Below, piece by piece: positions 17,105 to 25,142 of a stretch of 64,000 bases of DNA. Under the pieces are notes generated by a model. It was given only the letters and a program-made list of their open reading frames with translations. It ran no database searches and was not told the DNA's origin. This DNA comes from Streptomyces sp. CMB-StM0423 (lineage in GTDB: Bacteria > Actinomycetota > Actinomycetes > Streptomycetales > Streptomycetaceae): the NCBI RefSeq assembly GCF_002847285.1, contig NZ_CP025407.1, positions 6,017,001-6,081,000 of the forward strand, written 5' to 3'. The translations under genes were made by a program, and so were the position numbers. How positions within the stretch are numbered: position 1 is the stretch's first letter; each line of letters begins with the position of its first letter.

Positions 17105-17656
17105 ATGATCACACCGGACACCAAGGACTGGACCTGGGTCCTGGACCGCCCCTGCCCCGAGTGCGGCTTCGCGGCGGCGGAGACCCGCCCGCAGGACGTC
17201 TCCGCGCTGATGCGGAAGTGCGCCGTGCGCTGGGTGCAGGTCCTGGCCGACGAGCCGGAGCGGCTGCGGGCGCGGCCGCGGCCCGACGTGTGGTCGGCGC
17301 TGGAGTACGCGTGCCATGTGCGCGACGTGTTCCGGCTCGGCGACGAGAGGGTGCGCCGGATGCTGACCGAGGACGGCCCGCGGCTCGCCAACTGGGATCA
17401 GGACGAGACGGCCGTCGCGGAGCGGTACGGGGAGCAGGACCCGCTGCGGGTGGCGGCGGAGCTGTCGGCGTGGGGGGAGACGCTGGCGGAGCACCTGGAC
17501 GAGGTCGGCGAGGGGGAGTGGCAGCGGACGGGGTTCCGGAGCGACGGCGCGGAGTTCACGGTCGACACGTTCGCGCGGTACTTCGTGCACGACGTGCTCC
17601 ACCACCTGTACGACGTGGGCGCCCCGCTGGACCGCTCCGCGGGGGGCCGGGGATGA
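17105..17656 (+). CDS. DinB family protein
   Basis: A 183-residue four-helix DinB/YfiT-like protein. It begins with a Cys-containing ITPDTKDWTWVLDRPCPECG, and the likely metal-site histidines lie in YACHVRDVFRLGDERV and RYFVHDVLHHLYDVG. Relatives are metal-dependent thiol transferases (mycothiol or bacillithiol) or uncharacterised damage-inducible proteins, so a mycothiol-linked role in the cytosol is possible in an actinomycete. ATG at 17105 is chosen because the domain starts there. Two tandem hairpins follow the stop. Confidence 0.75.
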   Translation: MITPDTKDWTWVLDRPCPECGFAAAETRPQDVSALMRKCAVRWVQVLADEPERLRARPRPDVWSALEYACHVRDVFRLGDERVRRMLTEDGPRLANWDQDETAVAERYGEQDPLRVAAELSAWGETLAEHLDEVGEGEWQRTGFRSDGAEFTVDTFARYFVHDVLHHLYDVGAPLDRSAGGRG

Positions 17657-17668
17657 AGAGCTAGTTTC

Positions 17669-17713
17669 TGGGGGCTGCGCCCCCAAGCTCCCCGGGGCTG
17701 CGCCCTCAGCCCC
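17669..17713 (+). terminator. Tandem hairpins after the DinB gene
   Basis: Two adjacent stems: TGGGGGC/GCCCCCA (17669-17685, loop TGC) and GGGGCTG/CAGCCCC (17694-17713, loop CGCCCT). They lie 13 bases after the stop. The GGGGCTGCGCC motif is of the type scattered between streptomycete genes. Confidence 0.65.
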
Positions 17714-18357
17714 CGGGGCTTCGCCGTTCGACTGCTCAGCCCTCCGAACTCGGCGGGCCGGTTCATCCCCTGGCCCGGCCCGCCGTTTCTCCTGCCCGGC
17801 TCGGGCCCGCCACGGCCGCGCGAGCCGGCGGGGGCGACCGTGTCGCCGGTGGTCTTGCCCACCACCGCCTTCTGCCACTCCGCGCCCTCGGCCGCGGCCT
17901 GTTCACACCGCGCGTGAAGTGGACCACCTCGTCGTGGCTCCACTTGTCGCGGCAGGCGACGACGCCCGCTTCGCCGCCCGTTTTGGTCACCGTACGTAGG
18001 GCGGGCCGGATCCTTCCGCGGGCGGGCCGGCGCTTCCCACGTACCCGCGAAGCCGTGCCGGGACTTCGATTCCCGCCGAAGCCACCACGGTTCTCCCGCG
18101 CCCCGCGGCGGTGGTGGACGGATGGCGGCAGTGCCCCGACCGCTGCGCGAACGCGGTCGGGAGGATCGCCCGGACGACTACCGCGCGTTGCCGCCGAGAA
18201 CGAAACGGAAGCACTCGGAAGCCCCTGATTGCAGCCAGGTCACGGCAGTGGCCTAGACCTGTTCGCGAGACGCGCCCGTCGGTAGGCTGACGCCCAGCGC
18301 ACGCTGGATGATCTTCATCTGGTCGTAAACCAGCGCCGAGGACAAAGGGGTTCAACA
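17714..18357. other. Long gap with a broken minus-strand coding trace
   Basis: This stretch of about 640 bp has no convincing intact gene. On the minus strand, 17890-17990 reads TKTGGEAGVVACRDKWSHDE and VVHFTRG, and a second frame at about 17740-17890 continues EQAAAEGAEWQKAVVGKTTG; together they look like one short protein split by a frameshift. I recognise no family. The rest, 18000-18270, shows nothing codon-like. A possible -10 TAGGCT (18283-18288) and an inverted repeat CTGGT/ACCAG (18319-18333, 5-bp spacer) precede the sugar-binding protein gene. Confidence 0.4.
18319..18333 (+). promoter_or_regulatory. Inverted repeat upstream of the CUT1 operon
   Basis: CTGGT, five bases CGTAA, ACCAG: a perfect 5-5-5 repeat 25 bases before the GTG start at 18358. 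It could be a repressor site or leader hairpin. The arms are short, so chance is possible. Confidence 0.35.
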
Positions 18358-19626
18358 GTGAGGACAGTACGGTTGATCAGTGCCGGCGCAGCGGCCTCTG
18401 CGCTGGTACTGGGGCTTACGGCATGTGGTGACGACGGGGGCAGCTCGGACGGGGCGACCACCATCAAGCTGGTGGCTGCCGATTACGGGGATAAGGCGTC
18501 GAATGCGTCCAAGGTGTACTGGGACGATGTCGTCAAGCGTTTCGAGGCGAAGAACGAGGACATCAAGGTCGATGTTCAGGTGATCAACTGGAATGACATC
18601 GACACCAAGGTCAAGACGATGATCCAGGGCGGGAACGTTCCGGACATTCTGCAGACCGGTGGGTATGCGGACAAGGTCGCTGATGATCTGCTGTATGAGG
18701 CGGATGAGGTGCTCTCGCCGAAGACGAAGTCGAATCTGATCGAGTCGTTCGCGAAGGCGGGCGAGGTCGATGGTACGCAGTACGGCATCCCGTTCGTGTC
18801 CTCGGCGCGGTTGATGTTCTACAACAAGGAAGTCCTGGGCAAGGCCGGTGTGGAGGTTCCGCAGAGCTGGGACGATGTCGCGGCGGCGGCGGAGAAGATC
18901 AAGGCGGAGAAGGCCGCGGAGATCCCGTATGCGCTGCCGCTGGGTCCGGAGGAGACCCAGGGTGAGTCGATGATCTGGGAGATCGGCAACGGTGGCGGTT
19001 ACACCGATGCCGAGGGCAACTACTCCATCGACAGTGCGCAGAACGTGGAGACGTTCGAGTGGCTGAAGGAGAACCTGGTCGACCCGGGTCTGACGTATGA
19101 GAACCCGGCCACCACGGACCGGAAGACGGCGTTCGCCGACTTCGCGGCGGGGAAGGTGGGGATGCTCAACGGGCACCCGACGCTGATCCAGATGGCGAAG
19201 GACGGCGGTGTCGACTACGAGGTGGCGCCGATCCCCGGCAAGGACGGCCCGCTGGATTCCACCCTGGGTGTGGCGGACTGGATGATGGCGTTCAAGGACG
19301 GCGGGAAGCAGGAGGAGATCAGGAAGTTCCTGGACTTTGCGTACTCCATGGAGAACACGCTGAAGTTCGACGAGATGTACAACCTCATGCCGGTGACCAC
19401 GGACACCCTTGAGGAGATGCAGTCGAACGGGAAGCACAAGGACCTGGAGCCGTTCTTCGAGGTGCTGCCGGCCGCGCAGTTCTACCCGCTGGGCAGCACG
19501 AGCTGGGACGTGGTGTCCGCGGAGATCAAGAAGTCGGGCGGCAAGGCCGTCTCCGACGACCCGGGCAAGGTACTGGGCGAGTTGCAGCAGAAGGCCGAGG
19601 ACACCGCCGCCGACATGGGCGAGTGA
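18358..19626 (+). CDS. CUT1 ABC transporter sugar-binding lipoprotein
   Basis: A 422-residue extracellular solute-binding protein. The signal peptide ends in lipobox LGLTACGDD. The mature part has the family pattern VYWDDVVKRFEAKNEDIKV, GNVPDILQTGGYADKVAD, GTQYGIPFVSSARLMFYNKE and AKAGVEVPQSWDDV (near-verbatim), ending ELQQKAEDTAADMGE. It binds a mono- or oligosaccharide outside the membrane and delivers it to the two permeases downstream. GTG at 18358 is the start. The first third uses unusually many T-ending codons (GGT, GAT, TAT) compared with its neighbours. A 12-bp hairpin after the stop separates it from the permease genes and probably allows higher expression of the binding protein. 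Confidence 0.88.
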   Translation: MRTVRLISAGAAASALVLGLTACGDDGGSSDGATTIKLVAADYGDKASNASKVYWDDVVKRFEAKNEDIKVDVQVINWNDIDTKVKTMIQGGNVPDILQTGGYADKVADDLLYEADEVLSPKTKSNLIESFAKAGEVDGTQYGIPFVSSARLMFYNKEVLGKAGVEVPQSWDDVAAAAEKIKAEKAAEIPYALPLGPEETQGESMIWEIGNGGGYTDAEGNYSIDSAQNVETFEWLKENLVDPGLTYENPATTDRKTAFADFAAGKVGMLNGHPTLIQMAKDGGVDYEVAPIPGKDGPLDSTLGVADWMMAFKDGGKQEEIRKFLDFAYSMENTLKFDEMYNLMPVTTDTLEEMQSNGKHKDLEPFFEVLPAAQFYPLGSTSWDVVSAEIKKSGGKAVSDDPGKVLGELQQKAEDTAADMGE

Positions 19627-19668
19627 CCCCGCACAGGTGATGCGCTCTGGGTGACCGTTTCCGGGGCC

Positions 19669-19700
19669 GGGCCGCCGCGCAGTAAGCCGCGCGGCGGCCC
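19669..19700 (+). terminator. Intercistronic hairpin in the CUT1 operon
   Basis: A perfect 12-bp stem (GGGCCGCCGCGC, 19669-19680; complement 19689-19700) with an 8-base loop, between the binding-protein gene and the first permease. It probably limits read-through or protects the upstream mRNA. Confidence 0.7.
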
Positions 19701-19828
19701 ACCCCGGGGGGTGTTGTCGCCCAGGCAGTCCCGTGCTCTCGCGCGGCCCGTACACGAACGTGCAGCCGCGCCCCTCCCGTAGCCCCCGTGCGGTCCCCTC
19801 AGCCGCCGTACTCGCAAGGAGTTTCCCC

Positions 19829-20788
19829 GTGCCCGTCACGGTCAAGGAGCCCGCGGCCGCTGCCGGTCCCGGGCCCGGCGGGCGGAAGACCGGGCCGCAG
19901 CGCCGCCGCCGTCGCGGCGGCGGTCTGGCCCGGCTCGGTCCGCTGCCCTGGATTGCCCCCGCCGTCCTGCTGATCGTCGTGGTGGTGCTGTGGCCCATCT
20001 ACGAACTGATCCGCACCTCGTTCCTCAACGTCAGCATCAGCGGTTTCGTCCGCGGCTCGGCCGGCACCGAGAAGTACCGCCAGCTCTTCGACGAGTCCGG
20101 CTTCGGCAGCGTGCTGACCATGACAGTGGTATGGACGATCGCCGTCGTCGGCGTGACCATGCTCCTCTCCCTGGGCCTGGCCCAGTTGTTCAACAAGCCC
20201 TTCCCCGGCCGCACCGTCACCCGCTGGGCGCTCATCGCCCCGTGGGCCGCCTCCGTGCTGATGACCGCGATCGGCTTCCGCTGGATGCTCGACCAGACCG
20301 CCGGCGTCCTGAACACCCTGATGACCGACATCGGCCTGACAGACGGCCCCAAGGACTGGCTGGGCGATCCCGCGACCGCCTGGCCGTGGATGATGTTCGT
20401 CGCCGTGTTCGTCTCACTGCCGTTCACCACCTACACCCTCCTCGCCGGGCTGCAGACCATCCCCCACGAGGTGTACGAGGCCGCCCGCATCGACGGCGCC
20501 AACTCCCGCCAGACCTACTGGCGGGTGACCGTACCCCTGCTGCGGCCCGCGTTCCTCGTCGGCTTCGTCATCAACCTCATCAACGTCTTCAACTCCTTCC
20601 CCGTCATCTGGGCCATGACCAAAGGCGGACCCGGCAGCGACACCGCCACGACCACGGTGTTCATGTACCAGTTGAAAGACACCGACATCGGCGAGTCCGC
20701 CGCGATGTCCGTCGTCAACTTCGCCATGGTCGTCGTACTCGTCCTGATCTTCCTCAAGGTCAGCCGCTGGAACAAGGAGGACGCATGA
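19829..20788 (+). CDS. CUT1 ABC sugar permease, MalF/UgpA-like
   Basis: A 319-residue inner-membrane permease with six main helices after a basic N-terminus (RKTGPQRRRRRGGG). The EAA loop that contacts the ATPase is EAARIDGANSRQTYWRVTVP, followed by LLRPAFLVGFVINLI. It forms the sugar channel with the next gene product. GTG at 19829 has AAGGAG seven bases upstream, so the longer frame from 19733 is rejected. It overlaps the next gene by ATGA. Confidence 0.88.
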   Translation: MPVTVKEPAAAAGPGPGGRKTGPQRRRRRGGGLARLGPLPWIAPAVLLIVVVVLWPIYELIRTSFLNVSISGFVRGSAGTEKYRQLFDESGFGSVLTMTVVWTIAVVGVTMLLSLGLAQLFNKPFPGRTVTRWALIAPWAASVLMTAIGFRWMLDQTAGVLNTLMTDIGLTDGPKDWLGDPATAWPWMMFVAVFVSLPFTTYTLLAGLQTIPHEVYEAARIDGANSRQTYWRVTVPLLRPAFLVGFVINLINVFNSFPVIWAMTKGGPGSDTATTTVFMYQLKDTDIGESAAMSVVNFAMVVVLVLIFLKVSRWNKEDA

Positions 20789-21720
20789 CCCTCTCCGCGC
20801 CCTCACACACACCCGGAAACGGCCCCATCCCCCAGCAGACCCGCGGCAAAAACACCAGCACCAGCACCAGCGGCAAGGGCGGCAAGGGGGCCGTCAAGCG
20901 CCGGAAGTACGGCCCGCGCACCCTGGTCATCGCCGCAAGCGCCTGGATGCTGGCCGTCATCTTCATCGCCCCCTACCTGGAGATGATCATCACCGCGCTG
21001 CGGCCCGCGGACGAACTCCGCGACCGCACCTACCTGCCCACCTCCTTCGAGTGGCACAACCTCGTCGACGTCTGGAAGGAATCCACCCTCGGCGACAACC
21101 TCCAGGTCACCCTCCTCATCGCAGGCGGCGCCACCCTCCTCGTACTGCTCGTCTCACTGCCGGCCGCGTACTACACCGCCCGGGTCCGCTACCGCGGCCG
21201 CAAAGCATTCCTGCTGCTCGTCCTCGTCACCCAGATGTTCCAGCCCACCGCGCTGCTCATCGGCCTCTACCGCGAGTTCCACCAGCTCGACATGCTCAAC
21301 TCCACCTGGACACTCATCCTGGCCAACGGCGCCTTCAACCTCGCCTTCGCCATCTGGATCCTCACCGCCTACATCTCCTCCATCCCCGCCGAACTGGAGG
21401 AAGCCGCGATGGTCGACGGCACCGGACGCTTCGGCGCACTGTTCCGGGTAACGCTGCCACTGGCCATGCCCGGCGTGGTCACCGCCCTCATCTTCACGTT
21501 CATCTCCACCTGGAACGAGTTCGTCATGGGCCTGACCCTGATGACCGAACCAGAGAAACAACCGCTCACCGTCGGCATCAACAACTTCATCGGCAACTAC
21601 ACCGTCGAATGGAACTACCTCTTCGCCGCCTCCGTCGTCGCCATCATCCCCGTCATCGTCCTCTTCGCCTTCATCGAACGACACGTCGTCTCCGGACTCA
21701 CAGCCGGATCCGTGAAGTAG
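20785..21720 (+). CDS. CUT1 ABC sugar permease, MalG/UgpE-like
   Basis: A 311-residue permease with six helices and the EAA loop EAAMVDGTGRFGALFRVTLP; the N-terminal 40 residues are Ser/Thr/Gly/Lys-rich and cytoplasmic. ATG at 20785 overlaps the upstream TGA and follows AAGGAGG. No ATPase gene accompanies the three importer genes. In Streptomyces the shared ATPase MsiK energises many CUT1 importers, which is the likely arrangement here. A strong terminator follows. Confidence 0.88.
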   Translation: MTLSAPSHTPGNGPIPQQTRGKNTSTSTSGKGGKGAVKRRKYGPRTLVIAASAWMLAVIFIAPYLEMIITALRPADELRDRTYLPTSFEWHNLVDVWKESTLGDNLQVTLLIAGGATLLVLLVSLPAAYYTARVRYRGRKAFLLLVLVTQMFQPTALLIGLYREFHQLDMLNSTWTLILANGAFNLAFAIWILTAYISSIPAELEEAAMVDGTGRFGALFRVTLPLAMPGVVTALIFTFISTWNEFVMGLTLMTEPEKQPLTVGINNFIGNYTVEWNYLFAASVVAIIPVIVLFAFIERHVVSGLTAGSVK

Positions 21721-21744
21721 GTCGCGGCACGGCACCACGCTGAC

Positions 21745-21785
21745 CCGCACCCCGCCCGCCGGCGACGCCGGCCGGCGGGGTGCGG
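21745..21785 (+). terminator. Terminator of the CUT1 operon
   Basis: A perfect 12-bp outer stem (CCGCACCCCGCC with GGCGGGGTGCGG) over a GC-rich inner hairpin, 24 bases after the permease stop. Confidence 0.8.
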
Positions 21786-21900
21786 CGTACCACGGCCGGG
21801 GGAGCGCGGGGGCGCGGGCGACTGCGCCGGACGGGCGATATACACCGACGCTCCCGCGTTTCCTTCGCGACAGCCCGCGAAAACTCAGTAATTTCGACCG

Positions 21901-23007
21901 ATGCGACGAATTATCACACAAACAGGAGCGACCGCGGCCCTGTGCGTCGCCCTGGCCGCGCCCGCCGGCGTTCCGCACGCCGCCGCCCGCCCCGACCCGG
22001 GCACCGACGGCAAGGCCGGGGTGCGGGCGGTGCGCGGCACCGTCGACCGGCTGTTCCGGGACGCCGCCGCGGCCACCGAGCGCTACGAGGCCGCCCGCCG
22101 GGCGTCCGCCGCGCAGCGCGTGAAGATCGCCAAGCTCCAGCGGGCCGTACGCGCCAAGCACCGCAGGCTCGTCGTGCTGCGCGGCCGGATCGGGCAGCTC
22201 GCCGCCCGCCAGTACCAGTCCGGCGGCCTCGGCCCCACCGCCGCGCTGATGTCCGCGCGCACCCCCGAGGACCTGCTCGACAGGGTCTTCCTGCTCGACA
22301 AGGGCGAGCAGGCCGCGGCCGGCCTCTACCACCGCGCCGAGCAGGCCGAGCGGCGGCTCGCGGACGAGCGGGAGCGCCAGGCCGTCGCGCTCGCCGACCT
22401 GCGCGCGGAACTGCACACGCAGGCGCGGGTGAAGCGGTTCATCGAGCGCAAGCTGGAGCGGGCGCAGGGCCGGCTGGACGGCCTGCAGAGCGCGCAGGCC
22501 GCCCGCTCGCGCAGCTCCGACTGCCCGCGCACCGCGCGCCCCCGGGCCGTGACGCTCAGCGCGGACGGCAAGGCGCTGGCCGGCCGCAAGTGGACGGCGC
22601 CGGTGGGCCGTTACACCCTCTCCTCGCGCTTCGACCAGGCCGGCGGCATGTGGTCCTCCCGGCACACCGGCCTGGACTTCGCCGTGGCCGAGGGCAAGCC
22701 GGTGGGCAGCGTCGGCTACGGCGTCGTGTACGAGATCGGCTGCGACGACGCCTTCGGCAACTCCGTCACCGTCCGGCACGACGACGGCTACTTCACCTTC
22801 TACGCCCATCTCTCCGAGGTCCGCACCAGGCCGGGCGAGCGGGTCTTCCCCGGCCAGCCCCTCGGCCTCGCCGGCACCACCGGCAACTCCACGGGCCCGC
22901 ACCTGCACTTCGAGGTCCGGGTGACACCGCAGTTCGGCTCGGGGATCGACCCGGAGCCGTGGCTGCGGGGCAAGGGCGTACGGCTGCGCGAGCCGGCGGC
23001 GGAGTAG
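21901..23007 (+). CDS. Secreted M23 (LytM-type) peptidoglycan endopeptidase
   Basis: A 368-residue secreted protein. After the signal peptide (residues 1-30) comes a long Arg/Ala/Glu-rich coiled coil (about 40-205), then a Zn peptidase domain with HTGLDFAV (first zinc His and Asp), YAHLSEV and HLHFEVR. The layout is that of Streptomyces NlpD/EnvC-like or LytM proteins, in which the coiled coil controls access to the catalytic site and the enzyme cuts peptide cross-links. All three motifs look complete. ATG at 21901 lacks a clear ribosome site. It ends three bases from the convergent Trm112 gene. Confidence 0.85.
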   Translation: MRRIITQTGATAALCVALAAPAGVPHAAARPDPGTDGKAGVRAVRGTVDRLFRDAAAATERYEAARRASAAQRVKIAKLQRAVRAKHRRLVVLRGRIGQLAARQYQSGGLGPTAALMSARTPEDLLDRVFLLDKGEQAAAGLYHRAEQAERRLADERERQAVALADLRAELHTQARVKRFIERKLERAQGRLDGLQSAQAARSRSSDCPRTARPRAVTLSADGKALAGRKWTAPVGRYTLSSRFDQAGGMWSSRHTGLDFAVAEGKPVGSVGYGVVYEIGCDDAFGNSVTVRHDDGYFTFYAHLSEVRTRPGERVFPGQPLGLAGTTGNSTGPHLHFEVRVTPQFGSGIDPEPWLRGKGVRLREPAAE

Positions 23008-23010
23008 GGC

Positions 23011-23226
23011 TCAGGCCCGGGGCTGGAGGCCGCCGGTGATCCGCTCGTGTTCCTCGTCCGACACCGTCTCGCCGGAGGACGGGAGCAACTGCGGTATGCC
23101 GTCGCGCACCGGATAGCGGCGCCGCAGCCGCGGGTTGTAGAGCGCGTCGCCGGTGTCCAGCAGGGTCAGCGGGCCCTTGTCGAGCGGGCAGACGAGGATC
23201 CTCAGCAGCGGGTCGTCGGGATTCAC
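23011..23226 (-). CDS. Trm112-like methyltransferase activator
   Basis: A 71-residue Trm112/YcaR-type protein: MNPDDPLLRILVCPLDKGPL, then LYNPRLRRRYPVRDGIPQLL, the family's hallmark line. Only one of the usual zinc cysteines (CPLD) remains. In archaea and eukaryotes Trm112 activates several class I methyltransferases; bacterial forms are small partners of uncertain role. Here it is the last gene of an eight-gene directon holding two class I methyltransferases. It overlaps the transporter gene by ATGA. Confidence 0.85.
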   Translation of the reverse strand: MNPDDPLLRILVCPLDKGPLTLLDTGDALYNPRLRRRYPVRDGIPQLLPSSGETVSDEEHERITGGLQPRA

Positions 23227-24347
23227 GGGACGGGTCCTCCACGGTGGGGGGTCGGTACGGGGGCGGGCGGCAGCGCGGCGGGACGCCGCCGCTCGGGCGG
23301 CTCGGGCTCGGGTGCGGCACCGGTCTCGGGTGCGGGGCCCGGCACTTCGCCGCGTACGGACTCAGGCTCCTCGCCGCCTGCCGCCTCCGGCTCCTCGTCG
23401 CGTACGGCCTCCGGCTCCCCGTCGCGTACGGGCCCGGGGCCCTGCACTTCGCCGGCCGGCTCCTCCGGGGCCGGCTCGTCGTGGCGCGGGAGCGCCAGCA
23501 GTACCGACACCGCCAGCGCGATCCCGCCCAGCCGCAGCAGCAGCCGCGGCGCGTCGTGCGGCAGCGGCTCGCCGAAGACGAACGTGCCCGCGGCGACGGC
23601 GTGCAGGCAGTTGGCCGTCGTGCACACCGGCACGATCAGCGACGCCCGGCAGCGCTGCAGCGCCGCCTGCGACATCACCAGCCCCGCCACCGCGGTGAAC
23701 GCCAGCGTGTACGGGTACGGCGACGCCAGCAGGTCACCGGCGGTGCCCAGCACGTCGGAGCCCGACACCAGACCCGAGACGCCCTTGATCGTCAGCGAGC
23801 TGACCCCGTACAGGAAGCCCACCCCGACCCCGTACGCGATGCCCGTCGTCGGGATCCGGTGCCGCCGCTTGGCGCGCAGCTCCGCCGCCAGGTACAGCCA
23901 CAGGCCCGCGGCCAGCGACGGCAGCGCGACCAGCAGGAACCGCCCGGCCGGCGCCGAGGTGCTGACCGTGTCGGCGTCCTGGTCCAGGGAGAGCACGATC
24001 ATCCCCAGCGAGAGCAGGATCGCGGCCACCCCGGCCAGTTCGCGCGTGCTCAGCCGCTCGCCGAGGAACCGCGACGACAGCAGGACCAGCAGCACCAGAC
24101 CGGAGACGAGGATGCCCTGCGCGGCGGCCAGCGGGAGCGTGCGGTAGCAGAGCAACTGGGCGGCGAAGCCCAGCCCCAGGCTGAGGCAGCCCGCCAGCCA
24201 CAGCGGGCTGGACACCAGCACCCGCACCATGCGGGCCGGCTGCTTCACGCTCAGCTCGGGCAGCGCCGACAGGGCCTGCTTCTCCAGTACGAAGCCGCAG
24301 CTTATGAAGACGTTCGCCAGCAGCGCCGCGGCAACCCCCCACCACAT
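23223..24347 (-). CDS. DMT superfamily transporter with long acidic tail
   Basis: A 374-residue membrane protein with about nine or ten helices (residues 1-285) and a Pro/Glu-rich tail of about 90 residues with PEPE-type repeats. MWWGVAAALLANVFISCGFV, QGILVSGLVLLVLLSSRFLG and VPVCTTANCLHAVAAGTFVF follow the EamA/DUF4126-like small-multidrug pattern. A lipid-linked sugar or small-molecule flippase is an attractive role given the glycan genes around it, but this is inferred from position. The ATG at 24347 lies 3 bp after the methyltransferase stop. Confidence 0.75.
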   Translation of the reverse strand: MWWGVAAALLANVFISCGFVLEKQALSALPELSVKQPARMVRVLVSSPLWLAGCLSLGLGFAAQLLCYRTLPLAAAQGILVSGLVLLVLLSSRFLGERLSTRELAGVAAILLSLGMIVLSLDQDADTVSTSAPAGRFLLVALPSLAAGLWLYLAAELRAKRRHRIPTTGIAYGVGVGFLYGVSSLTIKGVSGLVSGSDVLGTAGDLLASPYPYTLAFTAVAGLVMSQAALQRCRASLIVPVCTTANCLHAVAAGTFVFGEPLPHDAPRLLLRLGGIALAVSVLLALPRHDEPAPEEPAGEVQGPGPVRDGEPEAVRDEEPEAAGGEEPESVRGEVPGPAPETGAAPEPEPPERRRPAALPPAPVPTPHRGGPVP

Positions 24348-24350
24348 CGA

Positions 24351-25142
24351 CTACTCCCGCCTGGCGTGGACGAGCAGGATCGAGGCCAGCGACGGCGCCC
24401 GGCACAGCGCGCGGTCGAACGGCCGCAGCGGCCTGGGTACGTCGTGGTACGGCGCGCCGGCCACCTTCTCCACGGTAAAGCCGGAGGCCGCCAGAAAACC
24501 CCGGAGTGCGCGGGCCGTGTAGAGCCGGAGGTGGCCGACGACCTGGCTGCCGGGGCGGCCGTGGATGCCGCGCAGGCTGACCTCGGAGAACACCGGCTGT
24601 ACGCCGGCCAGCAGCAGCGCGCGGTTGTACCAGGCGGCGAGGTTGGGGGTGGAGAGCAGCAGATGGCCGCCGGGCCGCAGCACGCGGCGCAGTTCGTCGA
24701 GCGCGGCGTCGGGGTCGACCAGGTGCTCCACGACCTCGCTGAACAGCACGGCGTCCGCGCTGCCCGCGGCCAGCGGCAGCCCGGCGGGCTGCGCCGCGCC
24801 GTCCGGCAGCCCGCCGCGGACGACGTGGACCGGCGTGCCGGGGGCGGCGTCGCGGGTACGGGTCCTGGCGCGGCGCAGCGCGTCGTGCGACCAGTCGACG
24901 GCGACGATGCGCTGCCCGCCGGGGCGGCGCGCGTCGAGCACCCCCGCGGCCACGGCGGCGGCCGAGCCGTCGCCGCAGCCGACGTCCACGACGACCGCGG
25001 GCGCCGCGCCGGTACGGAACGGGCCCAGGGCGTCCGCCAGCATCCGCGCCTGCCGCCGGCTGCGGGCGTCGCCGGAGGCGACGGGCACCGCCGGGTCCTC
25101 GTAGAACTCCCGCAGCGAGGCGGGGGCTTCGGCCCGGCTCAC
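24351..25142 (-). CDS. Class I SAM-dependent methyltransferase
   Basis: A 263-residue methyltransferase: motif I VVVDVGCGDGSAAAVA, motif II IVAVDWS, then ADAVLFSEVVEHLVDPDAAL and LRRVLRPGGHLLLSTPNLAA. The late region (HLRLYTARALRGFLAASGF) is typical of UbiE/BioC-like enzymes acting on lipids or sugars. The GTG at 25142 overlaps the stop of the acyltransferase gene, so they are coupled. Its acceptor may be the glycan or lipid built by this directon. Confidence 0.85.
   Translation of the reverse strand: MSRAEAPASLREFYEDPAVPVASGDARSRRQARMLADALGPFRTGAAPAVVVDVGCGDGSAAAVAAGVLDARRPGGQRIVAVDWSHDALRRARTRTRDAAPGTPVHVVRGGLPDGAAQPAGLPLAAGSADAVLFSEVVEHLVDPDAALDELRRVLRPGGHLLLSTPNLAAWYNRALLLAGVQPVFSEVSLRGIHGRPGSQVVGHLRLYTARALRGFLAASGFTVEKVAGAPYHDVPRPLRPFDRALCRAPSLASILLVHARRE

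Noticed and set aside
18358..18740. T-ending codon bias as horizontal transfer
   Set aside because: The bias is local to part of one gene, flanks and permeases are typical, and no mobile elements are present.
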